This document shows positions 18,301 to 27,512 of a stretch of DNA of 64,000 bases, in pieces. This stretch comes from Pseudomonas mucoides (GTDB taxonomy: Bacteria; Pseudomonadota; Gammaproteobacteria; Pseudomonadales; Pseudomonadaceae): NCBI RefSeq assembly GCF_015461845.1, contig NZ_JACOPW010000001.1, forward strand, positions 1,240,001 to 1,304,000. The letters are read 5' to 3'. The notes beneath the pieces are model-generated. The model worked only from the letters and a program-made list of their open reading frames with translations, did no database searches and had not been told where the DNA came from. How positions within the stretch are numbered: position 1 is the stretch's first letter; each line of letters starts with the position of its first letter. The position numbers and the translations under genes were made by a program.

Positions 18301-18934
18301 CCGCCATGTTGCCGCGGCGCAGCAGGCACACGAACAAGGCGAAATCGAGCATCGCGACAAAACCCGTACCGTCCTGGGTCAGCGCCGGCAACAGTTCCAG
18401 CACATCGGCACGGCGCATCAGGGTCGAGCTGAAATTGCCGATGAAGTTCTTCGGCGTGTTCTCGAAAATCGCCAACATGTCATCGCCCTTGAGCAATGCA
18501 TCAAGGGGCGAAAAACGGCAGTTATCGATGCGGGGCGGCAAGATGAAATTGTTCGCGTCGCTCATCATGCGCAGGCCGCACACCAGGGTGGCCTCGGGAT
18601 AGTCGATCAGCGCCTGGGCTTGCATCGCGATGCTCGGCGTGAACAGCCGGTCATCATCGCACAGCACTTTGATGAACTCGCCGCGTGCTTCGTTGACGCA
18701 ACGCAGCACGTTTTTTGACAGGCCCAGACGCTTGGGGTTACGCAGGTAACGAACAGGGTGAGCAGGGTCGGCAAACGATTTGACGATTTTGTGGATCTCG
18801 TCAGAAGACGAATCGTCACAGACGACGATTTCAACGTTCTCATAGCTTTGAGCGAGCGAGCTTTCCAGCGCCTGACTGAAGAAGCGCGGGTTGAAGGCGG
18901 GGATGACGATGCTGACTAGAGGGCGTTGATTCAC
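15362..18934 (-). CDS. three-domain flagellin glycosyltransferase (Fgt-like)
   Basis: 1190 residues. The N-terminal GT2 domain starts VSIVIPAFNPRFFSQALE with the CDDDRLF metal site (residues 1 to about 250). A linker follows, then a second GT2 module (about 590-850; VVSIIIGAGSSLGALQRC, QRPEVGVVGARQM, GVDLCLKADKNGYLIVW). The C-terminal GT-B/GT4-like domain (about 880-1190) has DRVVVTTQALADVL, VVPNMLPPEPW and GYPVICTDTRAYD. It lies directly after flgL, the position of fgt1/fgt2 in P. syringae, whose products glycosylate flagellin. Three catalytic-looking modules could build a short chain. Which sugar each handles cannot be read from sequence. Confidence 0.87.
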   Translation of the reverse strand: MNQRPLVSIVIPAFNPRFFSQALESSLAQSYENVEIVVCDDSSSDEIHKIVKSFADPAHPVRYLRNPKRLGLSKNVLRCVNEARGEFIKVLCDDDRLFTPSIAMQAQALIDYPEATLVCGLRMMSDANNFILPPRIDNCRFSPLDALLKGDDMLAIFENTPKNFIGNFSSTLMRRADVLELLPALTQDGTGFVAMLDFALFVCLLRRGNMAVLNTVLSTERLYPERLSKTTEMTRAAVQEWEWLMQMLTSRGGESAPASGWVRCVELRKALEEPRQWEELCVVRVLGSRNTVVNGRVGGNSDSYAEFYREWLASRQFTPAETRHMPGTISRWAMRPNLVPIIIDTESDSVALNATLASLATQLYAPQAVVVLSNADFDGADNVLQLPLEDNWAHQLNGVIPQLEGAHWFYLLRAGDTLRVSSLLVMAERIAGTPGMLCAYSDEGALVEGESAEPVFKPGFNLDLMRSYPYVGRTLAFERQRFLAVGGFDSAHGELAPHDLLWRLVEEAGLHTIEHIAEIQVESTQTYADWLSLPEVIEGSEAVVSAHLDRIGLEHRIRDGELPLLKRIDYLHAHRPVVSIIIGAGSSLGALQRCTESLIEQTSYTEYEILIVDEGRGDAAMAEWLGAMSQLGAAMLRVLRFDGCTGEAALVNFAASHARGEYLLTLNPRSVIYAGDWLAEMLNHAQRPEVGVVGARQMNANGAIVSAGLILGMAGPATSPFIGEHVSSRGYMQRLQVAQNWSAVSSDCLMVRKEVFDSLGQLDEAEFNLGLGGVDLCLKADKNGYLIVWTPFATVMIGDDSAPALTQVDVQAQQAEQESFYLKWLPKISRDPAYNPALTLGVASFSLEPSLRHNWNPFCHRDLPLILGLPVNESAIGHYRVTAPLAELEAAGRVISRVAYESPSTVEIERLSPDTIILQGRYSEGSAADILRMKKYSNALRIFELDDYIVSTPKKNSHARNKPANTEQMLREGIGLCDRVVVTTQALADVLSSMHSEIRVVPNMLPPEPWATLTSQRRTSKKPRVGWGGGTSHTGDLEIIADVVRELANEVEWVFFGMCPDALRPYIHEFHGTIDLQSYPYKLASLNLDLALAPLEFHIFNDCKSNLRLLEYGACGYPVICTDTRAYDGFLPCTKILSNSTEEWLQAIRMHLADPDASYRMGDQLREAVHRDFMLRGDNLQHWLWGWLPD

Positions 18935-18955
18935 GACAGAACTCTCGAGCGGCGA

Positions 18956-18979
18956 GCCTCTGCCCTTTCAGGCAGAGGC
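18956..18979. terminator. stem-loop between flgL and glycosyltransferase
   Basis: GCCTCTGCC, a six-base loop, then GGCAGAGGC form a perfect 9-bp stem. There is no T-run on the flgL (minus) side, so it may weaken read-through or stabilise the flgL mRNA end rather than terminate. Confidence 0.45.
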
Positions 18980-19027
18980 TGCGGAACCGCTTAGGAAAAG
19001 ACGGTTGGTAGCTCGACAGACACAGAC

Positions 19028-20593
19028 TCAGATCTTGTTGAACAAGCCCAGCTGAGCAATCTTGCTGAAGGCCAGTTGCGACGCTTGCAACATGGTTTGC
19101 TGCAAGGTCAGGCGGGTCATGACTTCGGCCGGATCGGAATCGCGGATTGCCGACTGGGTCTGGGTGTTGGCCAGGACCAGGCTCTGGTTGGTCTCGCTCT
19201 GGGTGTCCAGGGCGGAACCGCGACCACCCACCGAACTCAGAGAGGTCGACAACTGATCGGCGCCGCTCGCCAGGTTGCCGATGCCCGAAGCCAGTGCGGC
19301 CTGAAACTTCTGGATCGCGATCGGGTTGCCACTGATTGGTGTGTTCAGTGCGGTTTTCAGCTGGTTCACGGTGTCCAGAATGTTCTGGGTTTCGTGGGTG
19401 TTGACCGCCACGCTGAACTGATCACCCGCGCCCGGCGTACCGGCCAGGGTGAAGCTCACGCCCGAGGCCGTGGCGACGCCGGCAACCACAGTGCCGGAAG
19501 AAACCGGCTGGCTGTTAGGCGTCAACGGTGCGGCATACAGGTCGAACGCGGTGGCGCTGGTGAATTTCATCACCGCCGAACCGGTCGGGAAACTGGCGTG
19601 GTAATTCGCCGGGTTGGTGATGTTGCTGGCAGTGACCTGAGTCGCGGTCGGGTTACCCGGGCTGCGCGTCGCGGTGAAGGTGTCAGGCTTGGCCGCCAGG
19701 GTAAAGGTGTGGCCCGGCAGCACGGCGGCAGCGGTATCACCGGCCGCCAGGTTGATGTTCAGGTTCAGGTCGACACCACGGAACGACACGGTCTGGCCGG
19801 TTTTCGTGGTCGGGTCGAACGCACCGCCCTGACTTGCTTCAGCGGTCACATCGTTGCCGCCCGAATCGGTGATTTTCAACTGGGTGCCGCTGACGAAATC
19901 GACGGTGTACGGCTCGCCTGCGCGGAACTTGTTGTTGTAGGTGACGCCCGACGACACCTGACCGTTGGACAGGACCACACGACCGTCATCCACCGCCGGT
20001 GCGGTCATGGTGACCTGGCTGCGGCTGGTGTTGATCGCCTGCTGGAACACTTCCCAACCGGTGCTGTTGGTGGCCATCGACATGGTGTCGCCGACCGCCA
20101 GGTCAAGCGTTACCTGATCACCGTTGTAGCTGTAGGTGCCGTCGGCGTTTTGCGTGAACGGAACGGTGTCGCCCTTGGAACCGGCGAAGATGTACTTGCC
20201 GTTCTCGTCCTTGCTGTTCATCAGGCTCAGCAACTGACCTTCGATCTCGCCCAGCTCCGAAGCGTTGGCTTGACGGTCGGCGTCGGTGTAACCGGCGTTG
20301 CCGGCACCGATGGCCAGTTCCTGGGCGCGCTGCAGCACGTTGGTGATGCTGGTCATGACCGACTCGGTCTGGCCCAGGGTCGCCTTGAGGGTGTTGGTGT
20401 TGGCTTTGTACTGATCAAGCATCGAAGCCTGTTGACCCAATTGCAGCAGGCGCGAGGCACCGACCGGATCATCGGCCGCGGTGTTGACGCGAACCAGGCT
20501 GCTCGCCTCTTCGCTGCTCTTGACCACGTTGGAGAAGTTCTTCTGATAGTTGGCAGCAGAGGACTCGTAAAACTGGGCGGTAGAAATGCGCAT
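19028..20593 (-). CDS. flgL: flagellar hook-associated protein 3 (hook-filament junction)
   Basis: A 521-residue flagellin-like junction protein. The N-terminal helix MRISTAQFYESSAANYQKN and the C-terminal helix ending LTLQQTMLQASQLAFSKIAQLGLFNKI are the conserved coiled-coil ends that polymerise into the filament axis. The middle (about 160-400) is low-conservation beta-rich sequence, long compared with enteric FlgL but normal for Pseudomonas. It is exported by the flagellar type III system without a cleaved signal. It lies 13 bases after flgK. Confidence 0.96.
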   Translation of the reverse strand: MRISTAQFYESSAANYQKNFSNVVKSSEEASSLVRVNTAADDPVGASRLLQLGQQASMLDQYKANTNTLKATLGQTESVMTSITNVLQRAQELAIGAGNAGYTDADRQANASELGEIEGQLLSLMNSKDENGKYIFAGSKGDTVPFTQNADGTYSYNGDQVTLDLAVGDTMSMATNSTGWEVFQQAINTSRSQVTMTAPAVDDGRVVLSNGQVSSGVTYNNKFRAGEPYTVDFVSGTQLKITDSGGNDVTAEASQGGAFDPTTKTGQTVSFRGVDLNLNINLAAGDTAAAVLPGHTFTLAAKPDTFTATRSPGNPTATQVTASNITNPANYHASFPTGSAVMKFTSATAFDLYAAPLTPNSQPVSSGTVVAGVATASGVSFTLAGTPGAGDQFSVAVNTHETQNILDTVNQLKTALNTPISGNPIAIQKFQAALASGIGNLASGADQLSTSLSSVGGRGSALDTQSETNQSLVLANTQTQSAIRDSDPAEVMTRLTLQQTMLQASQLAFSKIAQLGLFNKI

Positions 20594-20606
20594 GGGCTAC
20601 GACTCC

Positions 20607-22673
20607 TTAAAGACTGTTGATCAGTGTGCTGAAGATTTCTTGCGCAGCCTTGATGATCTGCGAAGAGGCGGTGTAGTACTGCTGGTATTTGACCAGGTTG
20701 CCGGTTTCCTCATCGAGGTCGACACCGGACAGCGAGTCGCGGGCATTCTTGGCGTTGTCCAGAATGGCGCCGGTCGCCGCGCTGTCGAGCTTGCCCTGCG
20801 CCGCCTTGGCGCCAACACCCTCGACCAGTTTGCCGTAGGCGTCGGTCAGGGAAATACCCTTGCTGGCGGTACCGGTGTCCACTACCTGCTTGGTCTGCAA
20901 GCCGGCCAGTGCAGTGCCGTTACGGTTGTCCAGGGTGCCTGGCTGCGCGATGTTGATATCAATCGCAGTGCCTGTGCCTGGCGAACCGGCCACGGTCATG
21001 TCGAAGCTGACGGTACGCTGCACGGCGGGCGGGCCCGGGTCCATGATCGGCGCACCCGTGCCGTCCTTGAGAGGCACGGTCAGGTTCAGGGTGTTGTTCT
21101 GGTTCGGCTTGATGGTGCCAGTGCTGATCTGCACGCCTTTGGCATCGAGCAACTGGTAAGGCTGGCTGGAACCGTCGGCCGCTGCGGCACCGAACACCAC
21201 TTTGACCGGCATGGAGGTGTTCATGCCGTTCTGGATAAGGGTGGTCGTGGCCGTGTCGTAGATATCGAACTTCGTGGTCAGGGTTGGCTGACCGCTGGAC
21301 GAGATGGTCAGGGTGCCGCTGCCGCCCGGCGCAATCGCCGCGCTCAACGGTGCCGCAATGGCCAGACGCTTGGAGTCGGTCATCTCGGTCTTGATGTTCG
21401 TCGCCGCGTTGCGGGTCGGCGTGATCTTGAACGTGTCACCGGCCGCAGCCCCCCCACCGCTGAGCTTCAACGAGAAACCGTCAATCACCGGAGGCGGCGT
21501 GGTCAGGGTGCTGAAAGCGCCCATCGCTGTACCTTCCGGCAGGCGCTGCACGGTGTAGTTGGTGGCGCTGGTGAAGGTGACTTTGTAATCGTTGATGGTC
21601 AGCTTGCCGCTGTCCTCGATGCTGACATCGAAGTTGCCGGAACCGGCGCTGTTGCCAACGGTGGCCACACTGCGGTCGGCCATCTGTGCGGCGCTGTTGA
21701 TGCTGTTGAACAGGTTCGAACCGAACGCACCGTTCTTGTCGATGCCTTGGGCCTGAAGGCTGTTCATCTGGTCGGCAACGACCAGGGCTACGCGGCCCAG
21801 TTCGTTCATGGCCGGGTCCAGCACGGTGCTGCGATAGCGCAGCAGACCGCCCATCTCGCCACCGGTCATTACCGAAGTAATGTCGACGGTGCTCGAACCA
21901 CGATTGAGCTGAATGCCCATGCGCGATGGATCGGCCTGGCTCGGCACCACTTGCAGAGTGCTGGCGGTGCCGCCCATGACCAGCGGCTGACCGCTGCCCA
22001 GGTACACATCAAGGTTACCGTCGCGTTCGATGACTTGTGCGCCGGTGAACGTGGAGAGCTGACGCACGGTTTCGTTGCGCGCGTCGAGCAGCTCGTTCGG
22101 CATGCCGCCAGCCTTGGAAACTTCGGAAATCTTCTGGTTCAACTGCGCCACGGTGGCGGCGAGTTTGTTGACCTGATCGGCCATGTTCGTCAGGTTGCCG
22201 TTGATGTTCGCGTTCTGCGCGGTCAACTGGGCGGACACTGAGTTGAAACGGTTGCTCAAGGCCTGGGCATCGCTGAGCAGCAACTGACGGGACGCATCGT
22301 CACCCGGCTTGGCGTTGACGTTCTGCACCGAGGCGAAGAACTTGGTCAGCGCGCCGTTGAGGCCGGTGCCGCTGTCCGACAGCAAGGCGTCGAGCGGGCT
22401 GATCTGCCCGGCGTAGGCGGCCGCGTCGCTGTTGAGCGAGGTGGTGGTCTGCAATTGCGCATCGAGGTAGCTGTTGTAGACGCGACGCACATCGGCCAGG
22501 GTCGTGCCGGTGCCGATGTAGACGTTGCCGAACTGATTCGAGGCTTTGGTGCCCTGCACGGTTTGCTGGCGTGAATAACCGGCGGTGTCGGCGTTGGCAA
22601 TGTTATTGCCGGTAGTCATCAACGAGGATTGGCCAGCGGCCAGACCCGACATCCCGATATTGAGCAAACTCAT
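20607..22673 (-). CDS. flgK: flagellar hook-associated protein 1
   Basis: 688 residues. The rod/hook N-terminus is MSLLNIGMSGLAAGQSSLMTTGNNIANADTAGYSRQ with the ANADTxGYSR motif. The C-terminus ends SGVDLDEETGNLVKYQQYYTASSQIIKAAQEIFSTLI, typical of axial proteins. It joins the hook to FlgL and the filament. The variable middle carries Ala/Thr/Gly-rich insertions. It is part of the flgF-L run, 23 bases after flgJ. Confidence 0.97.
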   Translation of the reverse strand: MSLLNIGMSGLAAGQSSLMTTGNNIANADTAGYSRQQTVQGTKASNQFGNVYIGTGTTLADVRRVYNSYLDAQLQTTTSLNSDAAAYAGQISPLDALLSDSGTGLNGALTKFFASVQNVNAKPGDDASRQLLLSDAQALSNRFNSVSAQLTAQNANINGNLTNMADQVNKLAATVAQLNQKISEVSKAGGMPNELLDARNETVRQLSTFTGAQVIERDGNLDVYLGSGQPLVMGGTASTLQVVPSQADPSRMGIQLNRGSSTVDITSVMTGGEMGGLLRYRSTVLDPAMNELGRVALVVADQMNSLQAQGIDKNGAFGSNLFNSINSAAQMADRSVATVGNSAGSGNFDVSIEDSGKLTINDYKVTFTSATNYTVQRLPEGTAMGAFSTLTTPPPVIDGFSLKLSGGGAAAGDTFKITPTRNAATNIKTEMTDSKRLAIAAPLSAAIAPGGSGTLTISSSGQPTLTTKFDIYDTATTTLIQNGMNTSMPVKVVFGAAAADGSSQPYQLLDAKGVQISTGTIKPNQNNTLNLTVPLKDGTGAPIMDPGPPAVQRTVSFDMTVAGSPGTGTAIDINIAQPGTLDNRNGTALAGLQTKQVVDTGTASKGISLTDAYGKLVEGVGAKAAQGKLDSAATGAILDNAKNARDSLSGVDLDEETGNLVKYQQYYTASSQIIKAAQEIFSTLINSL

Positions 22674-22696
22674 GGTTCAGACCTTATGCCTTGTGC

Positions 22697-23992
22697 CTAT
22701 AGAGGCGTGGTGGAAGCGCCCGCCGCAGCGTAGTTTTGGTAACTCGTCATCTGTTTGGCTATCTGCGAGATCTTGCTTGCGTAATCCGGGTCGGTTGCAT
22801 ACCCGGCTTTCTGCAACTCGCGTACAAACTGTTCTGGGTTATCGGCCGACTTCACAACATCTTGATAGCGATTATTGGTTTGCAGCAACGTCACGAGGTC
22901 GTGGAAGCTGTCTTTGTACGAGTCGTAGGAACGGAACTCAGCCGTCTCCTTGACCCTCTCGCCGTTGCGGAATTCGCTGGTAATGGCCCGCGCCGAATCG
23001 CCCTTCCAACTGGTGCCGGCCTTGATGCCGAACAGGTTGTGGCTACTGCTGCCATCCTGGGCACGCATGACCGATTTACCCCAACCGGTTTCCAGTGCGG
23101 CCTGAGCCACCAGGTAGCGAGGATCGACACCGATGCGCTCGGCGGCTTCCTTGGCCATCGGCAGCATGGTGTTGACGAATTCGTCGGCGGAGCTGAAGGC
23201 TTTCTTCGGCGGCGCGAGAGGAATCTGCGCCATCGCACGTCCGTAAATCTGCATCTGCCCGCTGGACTTATTGTCCGTTTGCGAGGCCAGCCAATCGCCG
23301 TTGAACAGCGGGCCGGCACCGGTCGTGGCCGTCGTCGTGGCACGCTCTGGCAACAGGGTTTTGTTCGGCGTCGCAGCAGCAGTCGTGGTGGCTGAAGGCA
23401 CCAGACCGGCGAGCAAGCGATCCGCCAGTTTCGGCGGTAAGGCGAGACGGCGCTGATTAATCAGCTCCATGTCATTGCGATGCGTGCCCTCGCCTGTCGG
23501 CGCTTTCACCGAACGCGAAGCCCACAACGGACGCTGGCCATTGAGCCGCGATAGCGGACCATCAGTGGCCACGGTGCCGGCCGCAATCGGCGTTGGCACG
23601 GCGGCTTTCGCCGCTTCCTGCTTGGCCGCGGACAGGGCCGCCGCCTCGCCTGGCGCGAGCGGTTTGTTCTTCGACATCTGCCGCATCAGCACGTCCGCCA
23701 GACCAATACCACCGCCTTCGCGGGACATGGAAATGGCCAACTGCTGATCGTACATTTCCTGGTACTGTTTGGCCGCCGGCGTGTTGAGCGGGTTGTCCTT
23801 GCCCAGCGCTTCGGTGGCCGAACGCATGGACTTGAGCATCTCACCGAGGAACAGCGATTCGAACTCCTGCGCCACTTTGCGCATGTTGCCGTCGCTGTTC
23901 TTGTCGCCCACCTTGAGCTGGTTCAAACGATTCAAGTCCGAATAGGAACCGGAGTCGCTGCTGCTGACCAGACCGCTCTTGCGCATATCCAT
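22697..23992 (-). CDS. flgJ: flagellar rod-assembly protein / peptidoglycan hydrolase
   Basis: 431 residues in two parts. The N-terminal rod-capping domain (about 30-110) has KVAQEFESLFLGEMLKSMR and LNTPAAKQYQEMYDQQL. A Pro/Ala/Thr-rich linker follows. The C-terminal glucosaminidase (GH73) domain (about 265-420) has LVAQAALETGWGKS, whose Glu is the expected catalytic acid, and NLFGIKAGTSWKG. It opens the peptidoglycan for the rod. The linker is longer than in enterics, as usual in Pseudomonas. Confidence 0.96.
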   Translation of the reverse strand: MDMRKSGLVSSSDSGSYSDLNRLNQLKVGDKNSDGNMRKVAQEFESLFLGEMLKSMRSATEALGKDNPLNTPAAKQYQEMYDQQLAISMSREGGGIGLADVLMRQMSKNKPLAPGEAAALSAAKQEAAKAAVPTPIAAGTVATDGPLSRLNGQRPLWASRSVKAPTGEGTHRNDMELINQRRLALPPKLADRLLAGLVPSATTTAAATPNKTLLPERATTTATTGAGPLFNGDWLASQTDNKSSGQMQIYGRAMAQIPLAPPKKAFSSADEFVNTMLPMAKEAAERIGVDPRYLVAQAALETGWGKSVMRAQDGSSSHNLFGIKAGTSWKGDSARAITSEFRNGERVKETAEFRSYDSYKDSFHDLVTLLQTNNRYQDVVKSADNPEQFVRELQKAGYATDPDYASKISQIAKQMTSYQNYAAAGASTTPL

Positions 23993-24003
23993 GACAGCCG
24001 TCC

Positions 24004-25119
24004 TCAGATCACGATCAGGTCGGCTTGCAATGCGCCAGCCTGTTTCAGTGCTTCGAGGATCGCCATCAAGTCGCCCGGCGCCGCGCCGACCTGGTTCACC
24101 GCACGGACGATTTCGTCGAGGGTGGTGCCCGGGCCGAACTTGAACATCGGCTTGGCTTCTTGCTGTGCGTTAACCCGCGAGCGCGGCACGACGGCCGTCT
24201 GACCGTTGGACAGAGGGCCGGGCTGGCTGACAATCGGGTCTTCGGTGATGGTCACGGTCAGGCTGCCGTGGGTTACGGCGGCTGGTGACACCTTGACGTT
24301 CTGGCCGATCACGATAGTGCCGGTACGCGAGTTGATGATGACTTTCGCCACCGCCTGACCCGGATCGACTTCAAGGTTTTCCAGGATCGACAGGTAATCG
24401 ACACGCTGGCTCGGATCAAGCGGCGCGCTGACGCGAATCGAACCGCCGTCAATGGCCTGGGCAACGCCCGGGCCGAGCATGTTGTTGATCTTGTCGACGA
24501 TGCGTTTGGCGGTGGTGAAGTCCGAACGGTTGAGGTTCAGCGTCAGGCTGTTGCCCTGGTTGAAACCGCTCGGCACCGAACGCTCGACCGACGCACCGCC
24601 GGGGATACGACCGGCCGACGGAACGTTGACGGTGATCTTCGAACCGTCACGACCTTCAGCATCAAAACCACCGACCACCAGGTTGCCCTGAGCGACGGCG
24701 TAGACGTTGCCGTCGATACCTTTGAGCGGAGTCAGCAGCAAGGTGCCGCCGCGCAGGCTCTTGGAGTTACCGATGGAGGACACGGTGATATCGACCTGCT
24801 GACCCGGCTTGGCAAACGCCGGCAAATCGGCACTGATCGAGACCGCTGCGACGTTCTTCAACTGCACGTTGCCCGAACCCGGCGGCACCTTGATGCCGAA
24901 CTGCGAAAGCATGTTGTTGAAGGTCTGCAGGGTGAAAGGCGTCTGCGTCGTCTGGTCACCGGTGCCGTTAAGCCCGACCACCAGGCCGTAGCCGATCAAT
25001 TGGTTGGAACGCACGCCAGAAATACTGGCGATATCCTTCAGCCGCTCGGCCTGCGCGTTGAACGCGGCAGACAGCATCAGGGCGGCCACCATGAGGTGTT
25101 TAAGATTCAAACTGGCCAC
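24004..25119 (-). CDS. flgI: flagellar P-ring protein precursor
   Basis: 371 residues with a Sec signal peptide ([19 protein letters not shown], cut before ERLKDIAS). The mature start [30 protein letters not shown] is the strongly conserved FlgI block. It forms the periplasmic bushing around the rod. The GTG at 25119 directly follows the flgH stop; an internal ATG at 25092 is possible but would shorten the basic n-region. Confidence 0.97.
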   Translation of the reverse strand: MASLNLKHLMVAALMLSAAFNAQAERLKDIASISGVRSNQLIGYGLVVGLNGTGDQTTQTPFTLQTFNNMLSQFGIKVPPGSGNVQLKNVAAVSISADLPAFAKPGQQVDITVSSIGNSKSLRGGTLLLTPLKGIDGNVYAVAQGNLVVGGFDAEGRDGSKITVNVPSAGRIPGGASVERSVPSGFNQGNSLTLNLNRSDFTTAKRIVDKINNMLGPGVAQAIDGGSIRVSAPLDPSQRVDYLSILENLEVDPGQAVAKVIINSRTGTIVIGQNVKVSPAAVTHGSLTVTITEDPIVSQPGPLSNGQTAVVPRSRVNAQQEAKPMFKFGPGTTLDEIVRAVNQVGAAPGDLMAILEALKQAGALQADLIVI

Positions 25120-25815
25120 CTAGAAAGGGAACAGCGGGCTGAGGAAGAAACGGTCGAACCAGCCTGGCTGACTCGCATCGGCAAACGAACCGGTGCCCGA
25201 GTAGGTGATGCGTGCATCGGCGACGCGGGTCGACGACACGGTGTTGTCGGTGGCGATGTCATCGGCGCGCACCAGGCCGGCAATCCGCACCAGCTCATCG
25301 CCGGTGTTGAGGGTCATCCACTTCTCGCCGCGTACCGCGATGATGCCGTTGGGCAGCACATCAGCCACGGTGACAGTGATCGAGCCGGTCAGGGTGTTGC
25401 CCTGCGCGGCCTTGCTGTCGCCCTTGGTCGCGCGGTCGCCTTCATAGCTGGCGCTCAGGTTCAGGTCGCCACTGCCAAACGGGTTGTTGGTGTTGGGCGA
25501 GGAGCCGAACAACGAGGTCAGGCCGATGCCTGTCTTGCTGTTCTTGTCGATTTGCGAGTTGGCGTTTTTGCTCGCCTGGGTCTTCTCGTTCAGGGTAATG
25601 GTGATGATGTCACCGATCCGGAACGCCTTGCGGTCGCTGTACAGGTTCTGTTCAAAACCGGCCTGATAAATCGAGCCATTGTTCGCGGCAGCCGGCAACG
25701 GCGTGCGCGGCAACACCGGCGCGTAATACGGGTCATTGGGCTTGGGCGTCGTTGGAACGCAGCCTGCGAGCACAACAGCCCCACTCAGTGCCAGAACAGA
25801 TACAAAGCGATTCAT
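25120..25815 (-). CDS. flgH: flagellar L-ring lipoprotein precursor
   Basis: 231 residues. The lipoprotein signal [19 protein letters not shown] ends with the lipobox LAGC, giving an outer-membrane lipoprotein. [24 protein letters not shown] and the closing ISYSGTG-like [22 protein letters not shown] are family marks. It forms the outer-membrane ring. It abuts flgI without a gap. Confidence 0.97.
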   Translation of the reverse strand: MNRFVSVLALSGAVVLAGCVPTTPKPNDPYYAPVLPRTPLPAAANNGSIYQAGFEQNLYSDRKAFRIGDIITITLNEKTQASKNANSQIDKNSKTGIGLTSLFGSSPNTNNPFGSGDLNLSASYEGDRATKGDSKAAQGNTLTGSITVTVADVLPNGIIAVRGEKWMTLNTGDELVRIAGLVRADDIATDNTVSSTRVADARITYSGTGSFADASQPGWFDRFFLSPLFPF

Positions 25816-25867
25816 GACCCTACCTCACGGTGTTGCAGGCGACCTCATGGTCGCCTCATAGACTTGA

Positions 25868-26653
25868 TTACAGATTCTGCGTTACGAACGAGAGCATCTG
25901 GTCGGCGGTGGAGATCACCTTGGAGTTCATCTCGTAGGCGCGCTGAGTGGTGATCATGTTGACCATCTCTTCAACGGTGCTGACGTTGGACGTTTCCAGG
26001 GTGTTCTGCAGCGTGGTGCCGAAACCGTTCAGGCCCGGAGTACCGACTTGCGGTGCGCCGGAAGCAGCGGTTTCCAGGAACAGGTTGTTACCCACGGCCT
26101 GCAGACCGGCCGGGTTGATGAAGTCGGCGGTTTGCAGGTTGCCGATCACCTGGTTGGCCGGGTTACCCGGAACGGTGATGGACACGGTGCCGTCGCGACC
26201 GACCGTGAAGGTCTGCGCGTCGTTCGGAATCACAATGGCCGGCTCCAGGGCGAAGCCGCTGGCATTCACGATCTGACCGTTGGAATCGAGGTGGAAGGTA
26301 CCGTCACGGGTGTAGGACGTGGTGCCGTCCGGCTGCAGGATCTGGAAGAAACCGCGACCGTCGACCGCCAGGTCAAGCGGCTGTTCGGTGGTTTGCAGGC
26401 TGCCGGCGGTGAAGTTTTTCTGGGTGCCGACGATGCGCACACCGGTACCCACTTGCAGACCCGACGGCAGTTCGCTGTCCTGGGTCGACTGGGCGCCTGG
26501 CTGGCGCTTGATCTGATAGAGCAAGTCCTGGAACTCGGCGCGGTCACGTTTGAAACCCGTGGTCGACACGTTGGCCAGGTTGTTGGAAATAGTGGTCAGG
26601 TTGGTGTCCTGGGCGGACAGACCTGTTTTGGCAACCCATAGAGCCGGAAGCAT
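25868..26653 (-). CDS. flgG: flagellar distal rod protein
   Basis: 261 residues, the standard size. It starts MLPALWVAKTGLSAQDTNLTTISNNLANVSTTGFKRDRAEF, with the axial-protein motif NLANVSTTGFKR, and ends LETSNVSTVEEMVNMITTQRAYEMNSKVISTADQML. It forms the distal rod crossing the P and L rings. The 45-base gap to flgF has a good ribosome site (CGAGGAGAAT) before the ATG. Confidence 0.98.
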   Translation of the reverse strand: MLPALWVAKTGLSAQDTNLTTISNNLANVSTTGFKRDRAEFQDLLYQIKRQPGAQSTQDSELPSGLQVGTGVRIVGTQKNFTAGSLQTTEQPLDLAVDGRGFFQILQPDGTTSYTRDGTFHLDSNGQIVNASGFALEPAIVIPNDAQTFTVGRDGTVSITVPGNPANQVIGNLQTADFINPAGLQAVGNNLFLETAASGAPQVGTPGLNGFGTTLQNTLETSNVSTVEEMVNMITTQRAYEMNSKVISTADQMLSFVTQNL

Positions 26654-26698
26654 TCGATTCTCCTCGTGCGCCTGTTTTACGGCGCGACGTTCTGATAA

Positions 26699-27439
26699 TT
26701 AGCTGATCTGCAAGACCCGAGCCATGGCCTGGTCATCGTCTTTGGCGGTGTTCATCATCTTGATGTGCAGCTCGAACTGCTTCGACAAAGCCAACACCGA
26801 AGTCATCTCTTCCACGGCGTTGACGTTGCTCGACTCAAGGAACCCGGACACCAGTTTGACGCCGGCGTCGGCTTGCGCCGGCTTGCCGTCCTTGGTGTGG
26901 ATCGAACCATCCAGGCCTTTGGTCATGTTCTTCAGGTCAGGGTTGACCAGTTTGATGCGGTCGACTTCAGCCATCACACGCGGGCCTTCGCCCATCGCAC
27001 GGATGCTGATGGTGCCGTCTTCGCCGACTTCGATTTGCTGCTCGGGCGGCACGGCGATCGGACCGCCATTGCCCATCACCGGCATGCCGTTGCCGGCGCG
27101 CAGTACGCCGAGGGCGTCCACGTTCAGGCTGCCGGTGCGCACATAGCTTTCAGCGCCATCGGGCGTCTGCACGGCAATCCAGCCGTTGCCTTGCACCGCG
27201 ACATCGAGGTCACGACCGGTTTCAACCAGCGAACCAGGGGAGAAGTCGGTGGCCGGGCGTTCGGTCATCGCAAACGCACGCGCCGGAAAGCTGTCACCAA
27301 ACACCGGCATCGAACGGGCCTGTTCCAGGTCCTTCTGAAAACCGTTGGTGGAGATGTTTGCCAGGTTGTTGGCATGAGCCTTCTGCGCCAGTGCATTCTG
27401 GCTGGCGCCGGTCATTGCCACATAAAGGTACTTGTCCAC
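26699..27439 (-). CDS. flgF: flagellar proximal rod protein
   Basis: 246 residues from GTG at 27439 (reading MDKYLYVAMTGASQNALAQ). GAGGAAA is 5-6 bases upstream and the result matches the family length; an upstream frame to 27541 runs through the promoter and is not coding. ANNLANISTNGFQKD is the axial motif and NVNAVEEMTSVLALSKQFELHIKMM the C-terminal helix. First gene of flgF-G-H-I-J-K-L. Confidence 0.96.
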   Translation of the reverse strand: MDKYLYVAMTGASQNALAQKAHANNLANISTNGFQKDLEQARSMPVFGDSFPARAFAMTERPATDFSPGSLVETGRDLDVAVQGNGWIAVQTPDGAESYVRTGSLNVDALGVLRAGNGMPVMGNGGPIAVPPEQQIEVGEDGTISIRAMGEGPRVMAEVDRIKLVNPDLKNMTKGLDGSIHTKDGKPAQADAGVKLVSGFLESSNVNAVEEMTSVLALSKQFELHIKMMNTAKDDDQAMARVLQIS

Positions 27440-27494
27440 ACTCTTTCCTCTGCATGCCGGACGTTTGCCGCCCACCGCTGTACTGATGAGCGAT

Positions 27495-27512
27495 AAGCAA
27501 TTTGCAGACCAA
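27495..27512 (-). promoter_or_regulatory. sigma-54-type promoter of the flgF operon
   Basis: The minus strand reads TTGGTCTGCAAATTGCTT: TTGG at -24, exactly 10 bases, then GC inside TTGCTT at -12. The predicted start is near 27486, 47 bases before the flgF GTG. In P. aeruginosa the flgF-L operon is RpoN/FleQ dependent, which fits. Confidence 0.78.

Noticed and set aside
16301..18718. Long plus-strand open frame of 805 codons
   Set aside because: Antisense to the 1190-residue glycosyltransferase; composition is His/Arg/Gln-rich without any domain.
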